64,000 nt of DNA from Chimonanthus salicifolius (taxonomy: Eukaryota > Streptophyta > Magnoliopsida > Laurales > Calycanthaceae): NCBI GenBank assembly GCA_013350335.1, contig CM023537.1, positions 44,886,111 to 44,950,110 on the forward strand, in the 5' to 3' direction. Made by a program: the position numbers and the translations under genes. Positions 11,721-22,985 of this stretch are shown here, one piece after another. The notes under the pieces are model-generated. The model saw nothing but the letters and a program-made list of their open reading frames with translations. It made no database searches and was not told the DNA's origin. Each line of letters begins with the position of its first letter. The stretch's first letter is position 1.

Positions 11721-12729
11721 CTAAAGGTCCTCATTTGAGCTAGAGGGGCCACTAGAGAGATGAGGAGAGTCAAGCATGCCGATATCCTGATCATTATATA
11801 CTTGCTTCTCTGCGGCTTGCTCAGAGATGATAGGTTGCTTGACTTTCTTCAACTTTGTAGGAGTGGGATCCCAAGTATCACCGACAAGCCTATACCCCAT
11901 ATTTTTTAATGTATTATCACAATAAACATAATTTGCAGCACCATTCTCTTCTAATTCAGGTGGGCAACGTACCTCGAAATGGTCTAACATGAATGAAAGG
12001 AGTTTGCCATAAGGCAATGTCTTCTTGTGCTTTTGGCAATCTCTCATGAAGCACATGATGAGATATGGAACATTGACAATATGATGTTGAGTAATGGCCC
12101 AAATAAGATAAACATCAAGATAAGTGACATGATTATGAGATCCAGACCTTAGAAGAATATTGTAGCAAATGATATGATGAATCAGCTGGGCTTCTAATGA
12201 TAGTTGGGACACAATCGGCTGAAAGGGTTCAATAATGTCATAGAGCTCACAAATTAATTTGAGTGCAGCTACGGCATCGAAACCTTCAATCCAGGTATTT
12301 GTTTTGTACACTGTAGGACCATTGGAGGGGGCTTTAATAAGTGTTCCCAAGTCCTCTCGATTGAAAGAAAAATGACTTCTACTCACTGAGGATTCAATAT
12401 GTGGATTTGAGTGATCTCCTTTCAGATAGAAGTTGGCATAAAATTGCTTCACTAGTGTTGGATAGGAGTGGCGAACGATTTTGATAGAGGGGCTCCATCC
12501 TTGGTAGTCAAAGTGTGCCATACATGGAAATTGCCTTGGATATTGATAAAAAAAAAAATATAGGGGAACGATTTTACCGCATACCACCTTGCAAAATATG
12601 AAATGAAGAGTGTAAGCACTTTCCGCATCTCGGGAGACGAAATGAAGAAAAGTATCCCTCCATTCTTTTCGACCGTCATTCGGCCTCAACTTGTTTTCCT
12701 TGATCACGCGACCGTCGTTTTGAGGCCAT
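11721..12729 (-). CDS. Extra ORF downstream of SIRE pol, copy A
   Basis: A minus-strand open frame of 328 codons (first ATG at 12707). An upstream ATG at 12729 opens MASKRRSRDQGK but meets a TGA that copy B shares. The body has FNREDLGTLIKAPSNG, a helical stretch with LIHHIICYNILLRSGSHN, YLDVYLIWAITQHH, and LPYGKLLSFMLDHFEV; the end is acidic and serine-rich. This resembles the uncharacterised plant transposon-associated domain seen downstream of pol in SIRE-like elements (named from memory; Pfam Transposase_32-like), with no known enzymatic motif and no obvious membrane anchor. It is the only long frame left in copy A and aligns to copy B for about 270 residues without a frameshift. Role unknown; an envelope-like or accessory function is inference. 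Confidence 0.7.
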
Positions 12730-13046
12730 GCGGAGATTTAGGGAGGATGGAGTGAAAAGAGGTGTGATTTGGAGAAGGTTAGGAGAGGGTTAGGGAGGAA
12801 TATGGTTCGAGAGAAAGGAAGAGGGAGAAGTGAAAAAATGGGAGAGGGTGAGGGAAGAAGAGGGACCGAGTGAAGTAAAAAAAAAGAGAAGGAAGTGAAA
12901 ATCAGAAGGTAAAGAATGGTGGAGGAGTGAAAAAGAGGAGAGAGAGTTAGGGAAGAAGAGGGATCGAGCGAAGGAAAGAGGGAGCGGGAAGTGAAATCGA
13001 GTGGTAAGAACCGAAAAATGGAGGGTTAAAAGCAACTTGTTTACGC
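12730..13046 (-). other. Purine-rich leader upstream of the extra ORF
   Basis: A strongly GA-rich plus strand (gagagggttagggaagaag repeats) between the palindrome array and the extra ORF. Copy B has the same at 28144-28440. Frames here encode only Ser/Leu/Phe- or Lys/Glu-rich low complexity and are not called as genes. Confidence 0.5.
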
Positions 13047-13275
13047 ATTTCAGTCGACTGAAAATAATTTTCAGTCGGCTGAAAGATGGCCCATAGAGCA
13101 GACAGTGAGCAGAGGAAAAATCTGTCGGCTAAAATATATATTTTAGTCGATTGAAAATAGGCAAAATGAATTCAATCGGCTGAAAAATAAATTTTTGTCT
13201 ACTGATTTTCAAGAAAAATCAGACCATGAATAGGAAAGTTTCAGTCGACTGAACTGTTAATATCAGTCGGCTGAA
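13047..13275. repeat. Palindrome array, GTCGAC/GTCGGC core (internal)
   Basis: Units include TTTCAGTCGACTGAAA, TTTTCAGTCGGCTGAAA, TGTCGGCTAAAA, TTTTAGTCGATTGAAAA and TCAGTCGGCTGA, about eight in 230 bp. The motif is the same as in the LTR but the surrounding sequence differs. Copy B equivalent: 28455-28690. Confidence 0.85.
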
Positions 13276-14162
13276 TTGTGTCAACCCCTTTTTTTTTTAA
13301 TTCAATTTCAACACACATTTCTAGAGAGGTACATTCCTAAATCTCTTATGATTGTACAAAATCTATCTTCAGGAAAAGGTTTTTTGAAAATATCGGCCAA
13401 TTGATGGTCAATATTTACAAATTCTAATTGGACATCTGTAATACCCTGACCCAGATTAGGCGTAGTTTAGCTTAATAATCTTACTTAAACTGGTTAATCT
13501 CAAAGATTATGGTTAGGGCTTTGAGGAAAGCCCAGGTGTGGCCCAATCTAAGCTCGAAAGCTCAGTGATCCAGCTTGTCCAGCTGGAGGGGCAAAATGGT
13601 AATTTACCGCTTATTGTTATTATTTTATAAATTGTGTTATTATGTGATTATTATTGAATGATATTATTCTCTTAATCAAGGATTTGTATTCCTGATTTCA
13701 AAATAATTTTATTTTCAGAAAATGGTATTTAAAACCGCCCGTCAAAGCCCCGAAAGAGAGAAATAATTATTGTAAATGGTTTTGGAAATGAGATAAATTT
13801 TGAAACAAGTATAGTATGTTAGACCATTTTAAGTATGGTCTAGTTATTTTTTCAAACCCCAAAAAGAGGATTTTAAATCATTTTATTTAACGTTTGGTTA
13901 ATTAAGTAAATAGTGTTAAATTGTGATTTTTATTTAAATCAATTTCTTTTGGTAAGTTTTAAATCTCCAAATTTTATGGTGATTAGAGTTTTTAAAACCC
14001 AATTTATCTATAAGGTTGGATTAAAATTTTGAGTTTTTAAAATCATGTTTTTAGTTGAAAATCGAGTTTTTATTAAAACAGGGACTTATTTGCAAATTTG
14101 GATGTATGGGAGGGCTGTTCTGCAACCAGCCCAAACTGGTTACTGTTGCGAACGTAAGTGAG

Positions 14163-14186
14163 CACTGCATGCAGCTGCATGCAGTG
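14163..14186. repeat. Perfect 24-bp palindrome upstream of LTR TATA box
   Basis: CACTGCATGCAG followed directly by its exact reverse complement. It ends 29 bp before the TATA-like box at 14216 and contains two CATGCA (RY-type) cores. Position in U3 suggests a regulatory or hairpin role, which is inference. Confidence 0.8.
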
Positions 14187-14589
14187 GCCATCCGGCCACT
14201 TTTTTCACCAAATCTCTATAAATTGGCATTCAATTTGCTGGTTTGAACTCCCACTAAATCTCTTCTCTCTCAGTCAGCTGAAGCCCAACCCTGCCGACCC
14301 TCTCTGCTTCTCTGTTCTTCCCAGTTTTAAACTTATCCGTAGCTTAAGAAGGAAGTTTTTCAAAAGATCAGATTTTCAGCCCAGGAACTCTAGTGAAGGT
14401 AACCACTGCATTCCTCTTTCAATTTCACTCAGTTTAGAATCAAGAAAAACCAATTTTGGCCATGATTTGAGTGTGTAAAACCATTTCAAAGTTTAAGGGA
14501 AAGCCCGATTTTCAGTGTACCAGTGTATTTTCAGTGTTAAAATCGGATGGCCTACTGAGTTTTAAAACTTTAAACCATTCCCTATGGAA

Positions 14590-15085
14590 AGAGGACTCCC
14601 AGAGGAGTCCATCGGACCGGCTAGATGTGGAAACCGAATTCGGGAAACTCACTGTTTCCGGATTCGTATTTCACACAGTGACTGCCGTCATTGTCTGCTG
14701 TTGCAGATAGTGGAGGAAGACGGCTCTCGGAAGGTCCGAGAGTCGATATTCGGACGGTTCGAGGGTCACACCCTTCAGACGTTCCGAGCTTCAGTCGAAG
14801 CCCAGATGCGCCCGAGACTAGCTTGACTCGCCTGGATGTTCTGAGCAGAGTTCGGTAGGACCGAACCCCACTCGGACGATCCTAGCCTTACTCGGTATGT
14901 TCCGAGGTACACCAGACCCATTGAGCCTTGTTTTTCGAATTTTATTGGTTCGGAAGGACTTCGGATGATCCAAGACCCGATCTTCGGATGATCAGAAGTC
15001 AAACCCAAGATCCGAGGTCAGTGACTAGTTTAGGTAGTGGTTCGGATGATCCGAAACCATAGTACATGGTTCCGAAGCATGTTCC
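14590..15085. repeat. Hairpin array, TCGG...CCGA core
   Basis: Perfect short stems with small loops: CTCTCGGA-AGG-TCCGAGAG near 14724, GTTCGGT-AGG-ACCGAAC near 14850, CTCGG-TATGTT-CCGAG near 14891, TTCGGAT-G-ATCCGAA near 15040, plus several half-units (TTCGGATGATCAGAAG). Stem bases differ from unit to unit but always pair. Confidence 0.8.
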
Positions 15086-16629
15086 GAGGGACCCAGTTTT
15101 TAAGTGTCAAATCTTGTTTGATTGTTAGTGATGCATGTGATGTTAGTACCCCATTGTTAATCTAAAAATGTACTAACCCTCTTCTCTTATTACTATAGTG
15201 TATATACTATTGTATTCACTTTCAGGCCGACGCTATATTTGTGGGAATTGAGTGACTCGAGGCCTTACTCCAAATGTCAGATCTAGTCTTATCCAGAAGA
15301 CAACCGAAAAGTGACCTGAGAATTTAGACCTAACTCAATAAGTCAATCTGGTCATGCTCAGAAGACAATATGAGTTTTGGACTGAGCACCTTATTATTTA
15401 CTATATTGTGGATTATTGTAAATTAAAATGGTTAGAAACCAAGCAGGGGACTCAACGCCATTTACCTTGGATAGTTTTGGGAAAACAAGTATAATTTTGA
15501 AAATATTATTTGTGTGTATGTATATGATGCTATGTATGTTGACCTGTTAATGATTGTGCATTTTTTTGCTTGTTTGAACAGAGATCGCGAAACCACACAT
15601 TTTCAGTGAGGGAACTTAACTTTGCAGTAAGATGTAAACAAGTTTTTATTTGAGATGGATCTTGAGCAATGAGTGGTCAGATTTGATGAACCCACTCATG
15701 TGCCTAGGCATGATGTACTGTTGTAAGAAATGCTTATGGAAATTGTGAAATGCTTATGACGTTGATCACATAAATTGTGTAAATACTGCTTCCACGTGCC
15801 CTTGAATATTGAACCAATATCGGCCATGTGTGTGAGATGATTTACGTCTACTGCACCGTGGGTGTCGACAGTTGCTGACTTGAGGGTGTCAGTATTGGCT
15901 ATGGGAGAGCCGGAGATGTATTTGCAAGGATGTATTTTGGCCATGTCGGGACTTAATACGATGATCTCAGCGTAGTATGTAGGCATTACGTTGGATGATA
16001 GCAGTATTGGAAGAGATGATGAATTATGGAAATGATAATATTATACTTGATGTTGAGAATTTGTTATCAAGCATGAGATATTATATTGCAACTGTTGTTT
16101 ATTTGCTAACCTGTTGTTTACTTAAAACTGCACTGCTATATTTCCTTCACTGGGATAGTTAGTTCACCCCACTCACCTTTCAGGAGATGAACCCGAGGAG
16201 GAGAACCCTCTATTTCGAGCTTAGGGTGGATAAGCTGCGGCATTGCTTCGGGATTCCCACTGAGGGGAATACCCTTGTCTTTGCTTTTTGGTTCTTGGAA
16301 CCATTAGTTTTTGTAAAGTACCGGGTGTGGTACTTAATTTGTATTAATGTGATGTACTAAGACTACTACGCTAGTGTAGTTACTCTGATGATGATTTTGA
16401 AATGATAATTCAATGGTTGAAATTATGTGATCATGCATGCGTTGTTATTTTTGTGTCTATTGTTGGGTAGACTTATGGTATATGTTTGACTCCACATGTG
16501 GGGATCATGTGTGACCTTTGGGCCTAACTGTTGATCCGGCCCAGTTAAAATGCTTGAATGTTATCTTAGCAAAACAAAAAAATCAGTCTCGTCCCGGGCC
16601 CACCCTTTGGGTCGGGGCGTGACAGCATC

Positions 16630-19600
16630 ACCTCTTTGCACATGGTCTCTAATGAAATGGTGTCTAATTTCAACGTGCTTAGTTCTAGAGTGTTGTACGA
16701 GATTTTTGACAAATTTATAGCACTTGTATTGTCAAACCTAATTGGAATGTCATCATAATTAGGTCCAAAATCTTCCAATTGTTGTTTCATATACAACACT
16801 TGCGCACAACAACTCCCGGCAGTCACATATTCGGCTTCAGCTGTGGATAAGCCCACTGAATTTTGCTTTTCATTGAACCAAGATACGAGGGAGAGTCCAA
16901 GGAAGTGACAAGTCCCATATTGTGCAAATTTTAAATTTATAACTCGCAAGCGCACGAACCATTTAATTACGAATTTTAAGAAATTTAGAAAACATGGAGA
17001 TAAATCATAAATATGGAGTTATTTATCTAATCTATGAACTTTAGTTTTAATTTAGAAATATTTTAGACTTAAATATAGATTCTAACAATTTAACTAATTT
17101 TAATTAAGATGGTGGATTTAATATAAAAATATAAACAATCTTAATCTAATTTAGAACACAAAACTAAGATGCAATTAATTAATTTACCAACCTAGTTCTT
17201 CAATTTTTCAAGAGTTTGAATTTTAAAAACAAAAATTAAATTAAAAATACTTAAACTACCTTTGTATATATTTACAATGAAACTGGCTTAAAGAATTAAG
17301 GAGGCATTATTTTCCATATTTTAAAAATAAAACAAAGCCTAGAATATGGAGCTCATGTAAATCACCAATCTTGCCTTCAAAATTTTCATTTATAATTATT
17401 CTAAGAATTAAATCTATGGATTTCATTAAATTAAAAATCTCAAATTAAACCTTAGAATAAATAGAATTTCAACTTTATCTCTAAATCTAAAATATTTCAT
17501 CGCACTCTTAAAATAAGAGCCTTAGATCGAAGAATAAAGTCTATTCAATCTTAATTTTCATCATATTTAATTTGAAATAATGAAAATAAATCCATACATA
17601 GATTTAATTAAAAAATAAAAGCAAATCAAATAATCATCATACATAAATTGAATAAATGGAAAACTATAGACTAAATATTTCATCACACGATAATTTTATT
17701 AATAAAACATGAAATTAAATTACAAACCAATGGAATTGAAATTAAAAGATAAGAAAATATAATGAGAAAATTAAAATTACCAACATCAAAGAATTCAATG
17801 AAAATTTCCCAAAATCTTCTCTTCAATTCCTCAAAAACTTTGCACACCTTAAAATTTCTTAGCCAGGTTCGACTTGTTCCTATGGAGAAATCCTTAATTT
17901 ATAGAGCTTTGGACAATTAAGCAAGGCTCGTGGGTCCCACTCCCCAACTCAATTCAGCCGATTCTATATTTGTGCTAGCCGACTTCTCCTTTCGACTGCA
18001 ATTTCTAATTCTTTTCTTTTCATTCATTGGACGGGCAGAAAACAAAGCACCGATTTCCCTTTTTAATTTTGCCGCATTTGATTTTGTCTCCTTCCATTTT
18101 CAATTTCTTTCTCTTACTGTTTTACTTTACAAGATGGAGCTGGTGCTTCCTTCTTCTCTTTTCTTAGGTGGGTCTTCTTTTTGTTTAGCTGATGATAGTA
18201 CTATCCCCTTTCCTTTTCTCTCCATTCTTTCTATCTATTTAAATGGCAACGCTGCCTATTCTCTTCAGTTCTAACCACCTTTGCATGCTGTAGATTCTAC
18301 CTTGTTTGCTTGCAGCGTCAACCATAGGTTGCTGTATTTTTTCCTTCATAAAATTGTTGCTTGAAATTGTCCTTTTGATTTGCTTCCACTTCTTGTTTCT
18401 CTATATTGGCCGCTATTGCATTCTTTTGCTTACTCATTGAAGAACCCAGCCATGGAGTCCAGTCCTTGAGGCATCTTATCTTAGAACTTGGAAACACTTG
18501 TAAGCTCCCCTGCAACTCTAATTGCCGCTACAAGCTGCTTGAACACTGTTGTTTAAAATGAGTCAGTCCTATACTGATTAAATGAGAGCTTGAGTGCAAA
18601 GATGTAAACACCCTGTTTCAACATAAACACTATTTAATTCAAAGAACATGAATCAACACTCTTGACCAAATTACTTCTCATATGCTTGACCAGTTGTGTT
18701 TCACACCATGCACTCCATCTTTATAAACAACCCAAAAAGAACAGTCCTGTATGATTTGCAATGCTTAATGGACCATTGATGAGCTTTCACTTTTCATGGG
18801 CCTCAATTTTGGGCGTCATCTCCATATTTTCACAAATTTTAATCATCATATCGTGTATTCCCCTGAATTCCCTGCAAAACTGTAAAATATCATCAAACAT
18901 ATCAAATTTACATAAAACAATGACTAACTAGTCCACTATCTAGGAGTAAAATTATCAATTTTCAGTGTCCATCATCCACTCATGTTTTTTCTATCAATTT
19001 TACAACCGGCAAAGTCCGCATTCGAATAGCTTACTAATTCGAGTGAAGTGCTTTTAGAATACCACAAGCCCAATTCAATAGTGCCAATCAAAGTATCGAA
19101 AAATACGTTTTATGGCAACAGGGTGAGAATCTTTGGGACAAGATTGAAAACGTGCAAACAAACATACACTAAACATGATATCTGGTCTACTAGCAGTTAA
19201 ATACAACAAACTTCCTATCATGCCTCTATAGAGCTTCATATCAATGGGTTTGCCACAATCATCCTTGTCAAGCTTGGTGGATGGGCTCATAGGGGTCCCA
19301 ATTGCTTTAGCTTCATTCATTCTAAATTTCTTGAGAAGGTCTTTGACATATTTCGATTAATTTATAAATATGCCTTTACAAGATTTCTTGATTTGTAGAC
19401 CAAGGAAGGAGGTTAGTTCACCCATCATACTCATCTCAAATTCATCATGCATGATTTTCACAAATTCTTTACAAAGATTTTCATTGGTAGATCCAAAATT
19501 AATGTCGTCCACATATATTTGTATAATGAGCATGTTATTGTCTAGAGATTTGATAAATAAAGTAGTATCAATTTTTCCTCTTGTAAAACCATTTTTATTG

Positions 19601-20145
19601 AGAAAATTATAAGCCTATCATGCCATGCTCTAGGTGCTTGTTTTAAACCATACAATGCTTTTGACAATTTGTAAACATGGTTTGGAAATTCATGATTTTT
19701 CAAATCTGGGTGATTGTTTTACATAAACTTCTTCGAAGATGAAACCATTTAGAAAGGCACTTTTCACATCCATTTGAAATAATTTGAAATTCTTGAAACA
19801 AGCATATGGAAGCAACATTCTTATGGCTTCTAGCCTAGCAATCGGGGCAAAGGTTTCCTCATAGTCTATGCCTTGTTCTTGGTTGTAACCTTGGGCTACT
19901 AGTCTAGCCTTGTTTCTAACAATATTTACATTCTCATCATTTTTATTTCTAAATACCCACTTGTGCCAATTATCGAGTGATCCTCAGGCATAGGCAAAAG
20001 CTCCCATACTTTGTTTCTTTCAAATTGATTTAGTTCTTCTTCAATGACAATAATCCAAAACTCATCTATTTCGGCTTCTTGAATGTTCTTTGATTCAATT
20101 TGAGAGACAAATGTCATGTTGTTACAAGCGCTTCTAAGTTTATAT
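16630..20145 (-). pseudogene. SIRE copy A reverse transcriptase and RNase H
   Basis: Minus strand, interrupted by the solo LTR 16918-18974. From 20148 down: EIDEFWIIVIEEELNQFERN, the RT core with YVDDI near 19510 (this copy reads IQIYVDDINFGS), FRMNEAKAIGTPMSPS near 19300 and LYRGMIGSLLYLTASRPDI. After the LTR the RNase H end has GLSTAEAEYVTAGSCC near 16840. Stops and frameshifts are frequent. The corresponding part of copy B (29040-29858) is better preserved. Confidence 0.85.
16918..18974 (+). mobile_element. Solo LTR, Tat/Athila-like, 2057 bp
   Basis: Begins TATTGTGCAAATTTTAAA then ACTCGCAAGCGCACGAACC, a start shared with the reversed LTR that ends at 55307 (TGATGTGCAAATTTTAC...GCACAAACC). 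Ends near CAGTGTCCATCA. Flanks tccca (16913-16917) and tcca (18975-18978); copy B has the empty site caagtcccactcgtgc near 29125. AT-rich first half, no coding capacity. Lineage assignment is tentative; the insertion itself is secure. Confidence 0.8.
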
Positions 20146-20148
20146 CTA

Positions 20149-21676
20149 GGTTGCGTTTGGATGGGGGGGGGTAAGAGGGGGTAACCCACCGTTATCCCTT
20201 GTTACCCTTCGTTTGGTAACAAGGGGGTGAGGGTAAAAGTTTAAAAATTTATCCCTCATCTCATTTTTTAATACCCTTTCAGAGGTTGGGGTATTCACAA
20301 TACCCTACCCCTCAATACCCCTTGTCTTCCTCTTTTTATTAATTATATATTATAAAATTAAAATCTTTCGAAAAAAAATATATTATATAATTAAAAAAAA
20401 TAATATATTTCAAGTAATTAGCATTTTAATTTTGTTTTAAATTTATTTTAAAAATGTGTTAACATTTTCAACATGATGCATTTGGATGAGGGGTAAAATT
20501 TACGGGGGTTGCCCTTGAGTAGGGGTAACTGTAAGTAGGGGTAAACTAACATATTAACAATTTTATGAGAATTAATATTTTTATTAAATGTATCTAATAT
20601 AAATAATAAAAATAAAATTTTATGAAACATAATTGTCAAAATATCCTATTTTTAAGGGGTGATTCTGTCGAAATTTCGATAATGTCTTGAAACTCCGAAA
20701 GAGTTTGTGGTTCATCATAATCTTTTTCAGAGTAATTAGCAATTTATTATCTTGGAAGTTTATTTTAAAAATGTGTCAACATTTTCAACATGATGCATTT
20801 GGATAAGGGTTAATTTTAAGGGGTTATCCAGGGTTACCCTTGAGTAAGGGTAACTGTAAGCAGGGGTAATCTGACATAACAATTTTATAAGAATTAATTA
20901 TTTTTATTAAATTCATATAATATAAAAATAAAAATAAAATTTTATGAAACATAATTGTCAAAATGTCCTATTTTTAAGGAGTGATTCTATCCAAATTTCG
21001 AAAAGGTCTTGAAACTCCGAAAGAGTTTGAGGTTCATAGTAATCTATTACGGGTAATTAACAATTTATTTTGTTGAACATTTATTTTAAAAATTTGTTAA
21101 TATTTTCAACGTGATGCATTTGGATGAGGGGTAAATTTTGCATGGATTACCCTTGAGTAAGGGTAATTGTAAACAGGGGTAACCTGACATATTAACAATT
21201 TTATGAGAATTAATATTTTTATTAAATTCATATAATATAAAAAATAAAAATTATAATTTTTTATAAAGAGGTATGTTGATTTTTTTATTCATTTATTGGA
21301 ATTTATAATAATAATATCAAAAAAAATCTTTATTTATTTTTTGAATGTTAGAATGCAAGTGTTTATTTTAAATTATAATTATGAAACATAATTTATAAAA
21401 AATAAATAATATTATTATGTTATACTATTATAATTTACTTCATGAATATTATTTAATAATTATGTTTTATAAAAAATTCAAAAAATATTAATATATTAGG
21501 TTACCCTTGCTTGTAGTTACCAAACAAGATTTTTTACCCTTAGGGTAAGGTTTTAGTTTACCACTGCAATTACCAAGCAAGATAAGGATAATTCCGGTTC
21601 AAGGGTCACCCCCACTCAAGGGTGACCCTTACTCGGGATAACCCCTCTAAAATTTACCTATCATCCAAACGCAGCC
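20149..21676. mobile_element. Harbinger-like MITE, 1528 bp
   Basis: Terminal inverted repeats GGTTGCGTTTGGATG / CATCCAAACGCAGCC (14 of 15 paired), target duplication CTA on both sides (20146-20148, 21677-21679). Copy B has the empty site atctagtggctattcc near 30298. The GC-rich ends carry gggtaac / gttaccc repeats in both orientations that extend the inverted repeat. The interior is AT-rich and contains no transposase. A 3-bp duplication with this kind of end fits PIF/Harbinger; hAT is excluded by the duplication length. Confidence 0.85.
20455..21230. repeat. Three tandem units of about 320 bp inside the MITE
   Basis: The block ATTTTCAACATGATGCATTT recurs at about 20463, 20777 and 21099 (third copy with g for a), each followed by GGATgAGGGGTAA..., a CCCTTGAGTAaGGGTAA block, and ATTAACAATTTTATgAG. 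Units 1 and 2 also share GAAACTCCGAAAGAGTTTG. Period 314-322 bp. Confidence 0.85.
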
Positions 21677-21679
21677 CTA

Positions 21680-22985
21680 ATTGCTATTCCATGAGATGGT
21701 TCACCGATAATTTAATCTTTGGGTGATCTGTTACAAAACTCCAAGCCTTAGGAAGATCATTATTTGGTTTTACGTCCTCACTATCTTGTCTTCCACCACT
21801 ATTTGAAGCATTTACTTCATTGTTAGGATTGTCTTTGATATCAAGTTGATTCATCTATTTTTCTAAAATTACAACCTCATCATCAAGATCCGTTTTTATT
21901 TCAAAAGGGTTGGCTTCATCAAAGACCACATGAATTGATTCCTCCACAATTGATGTTTTCTTGTTATATAGTCTATATGTTTTGCTAATGGGAGAATAGC
22001 CAATAAAGATTCCTTCATCCGATTTTGGATCGAATTTTCCTAATTGATCTTTGGTGTTTAGTATAAAGCACTTGCATCCAAAAGCTCTAAAGTATTCAAT
22101 ATTTGGTTTTCTACCATTCCATATCTCATAAGGAGTCTTATCCAATCCTTTTCTGATTGTTACCCTATTTATAACATGGCATGCGGTGCTTACGGCTTCG
22201 GCCCAAAAGTATGTTGGTAGTTTATGTTCGTTGAGCATAGTCCTAACTATTTCTTGAAGTGTTCTATTCTTTCTTTCAACTACTCCGTTTTGTTGGGAAT
22301 TTCTAGGAGCGGAGAAATTGTGACCAAAACCATTTTCATCACAAAGTATTTCCATTTCTTGATTTTCGAATTCTCTACCCCTATCACTTCTAATGTTGTT
22401 GATTGCATATCCTTTTTTCATTTTGGACTCTTCTACAAAATTTTGCAAAAGCTTTAGGTGCGTCTTTTTTATGAGCTAGATATAACACCCAAGAGAAACA
22501 AGAATAATTATCAACAATTACAAATGCATATGACTTACAACCCATAGTTTGAACTTTGCTAGGACCAAACAAATCCAAATGCAATAGTTGGAGAGGCCTA
22601 GAGGTAAATATATATTTTTTTCTTTTAAAAAAACTTTTAATTTGTTTTCCAAATTGGCATGCATCACAAATTCTATCCTTGGCAAATTTGCCCTTAGGCA
22701 AGCGATCAACTAATTGAAACTTGGATAGATTTGAAATAAGTTCCATATGAGCATGTCCTCGTCTCCTATGCCATAACCAACTGTTTTCATTTATGACAGC
22801 AAGGCATTTAACATTTTGGTTAAGCATTTCATCAAAGTCAATTTCTTTATCATCACTAGCATTTCTAATAGAGCATATATTTGATTCAAATACTACCCTA
22901 TTACTTTTATCACAAAGTTGACTCACACTAAGTAAATCTTGTTTCAACCCATCTACCAATAGTACATCTTCAATGGAGAGTACCT
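21680..22985 (-). pseudogene. SIRE copy A integrase
   Basis: Minus strand. The GAG-pre-integrase zinc finger SWLWHRRRGHAHME...ICDACQFGK is near 22780-22665; the core has LHLDLFGPSK (first Asp), SDRGREFENQE (second Asp) and GVVERKNRTLQE (Glu), then YFWAEAVSTACHVINR and FRAFGCKCFILN. The DDE residues are all present, but a frameshift at about 22440 splits the frame. Ends next to the MITE. Confidence 0.88.

Larger units (their letters stand above)
13437..16624 (+). mobile_element. Solo Ty3 (Tekay-type) LTR, 3188 bp
   Basis: Starts TGTAATACCCTGACCC and ends GGGTCGGGGCGTGACA. Flanking 5-bp duplications are acatc (13432-13436) and gcatc (16625-16629), one mismatch. Copy B gives the uninterrupted site ggacatcacctc at 28840-28850, which proves the insertion and its limits. 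There is no internal domain, PBS or PPT, so it is a solo LTR. A TATA-like ctataaatt is at 14216-14224. Confidence 0.93.

Noticed and set aside
17930..18274. 114-codon plus-strand frame with hydrophobic stretches
   Set aside because: It lies wholly within the solo LTR 16918-18974 and is CT-rich without a recognisable domain.
20149..21676. gggtaac/gttaccc runs as interstitial telomere repeats
   Set aside because: They do not match the plant telomere repeat TTTAGGG, and they are part of MITE ends with a target duplication.
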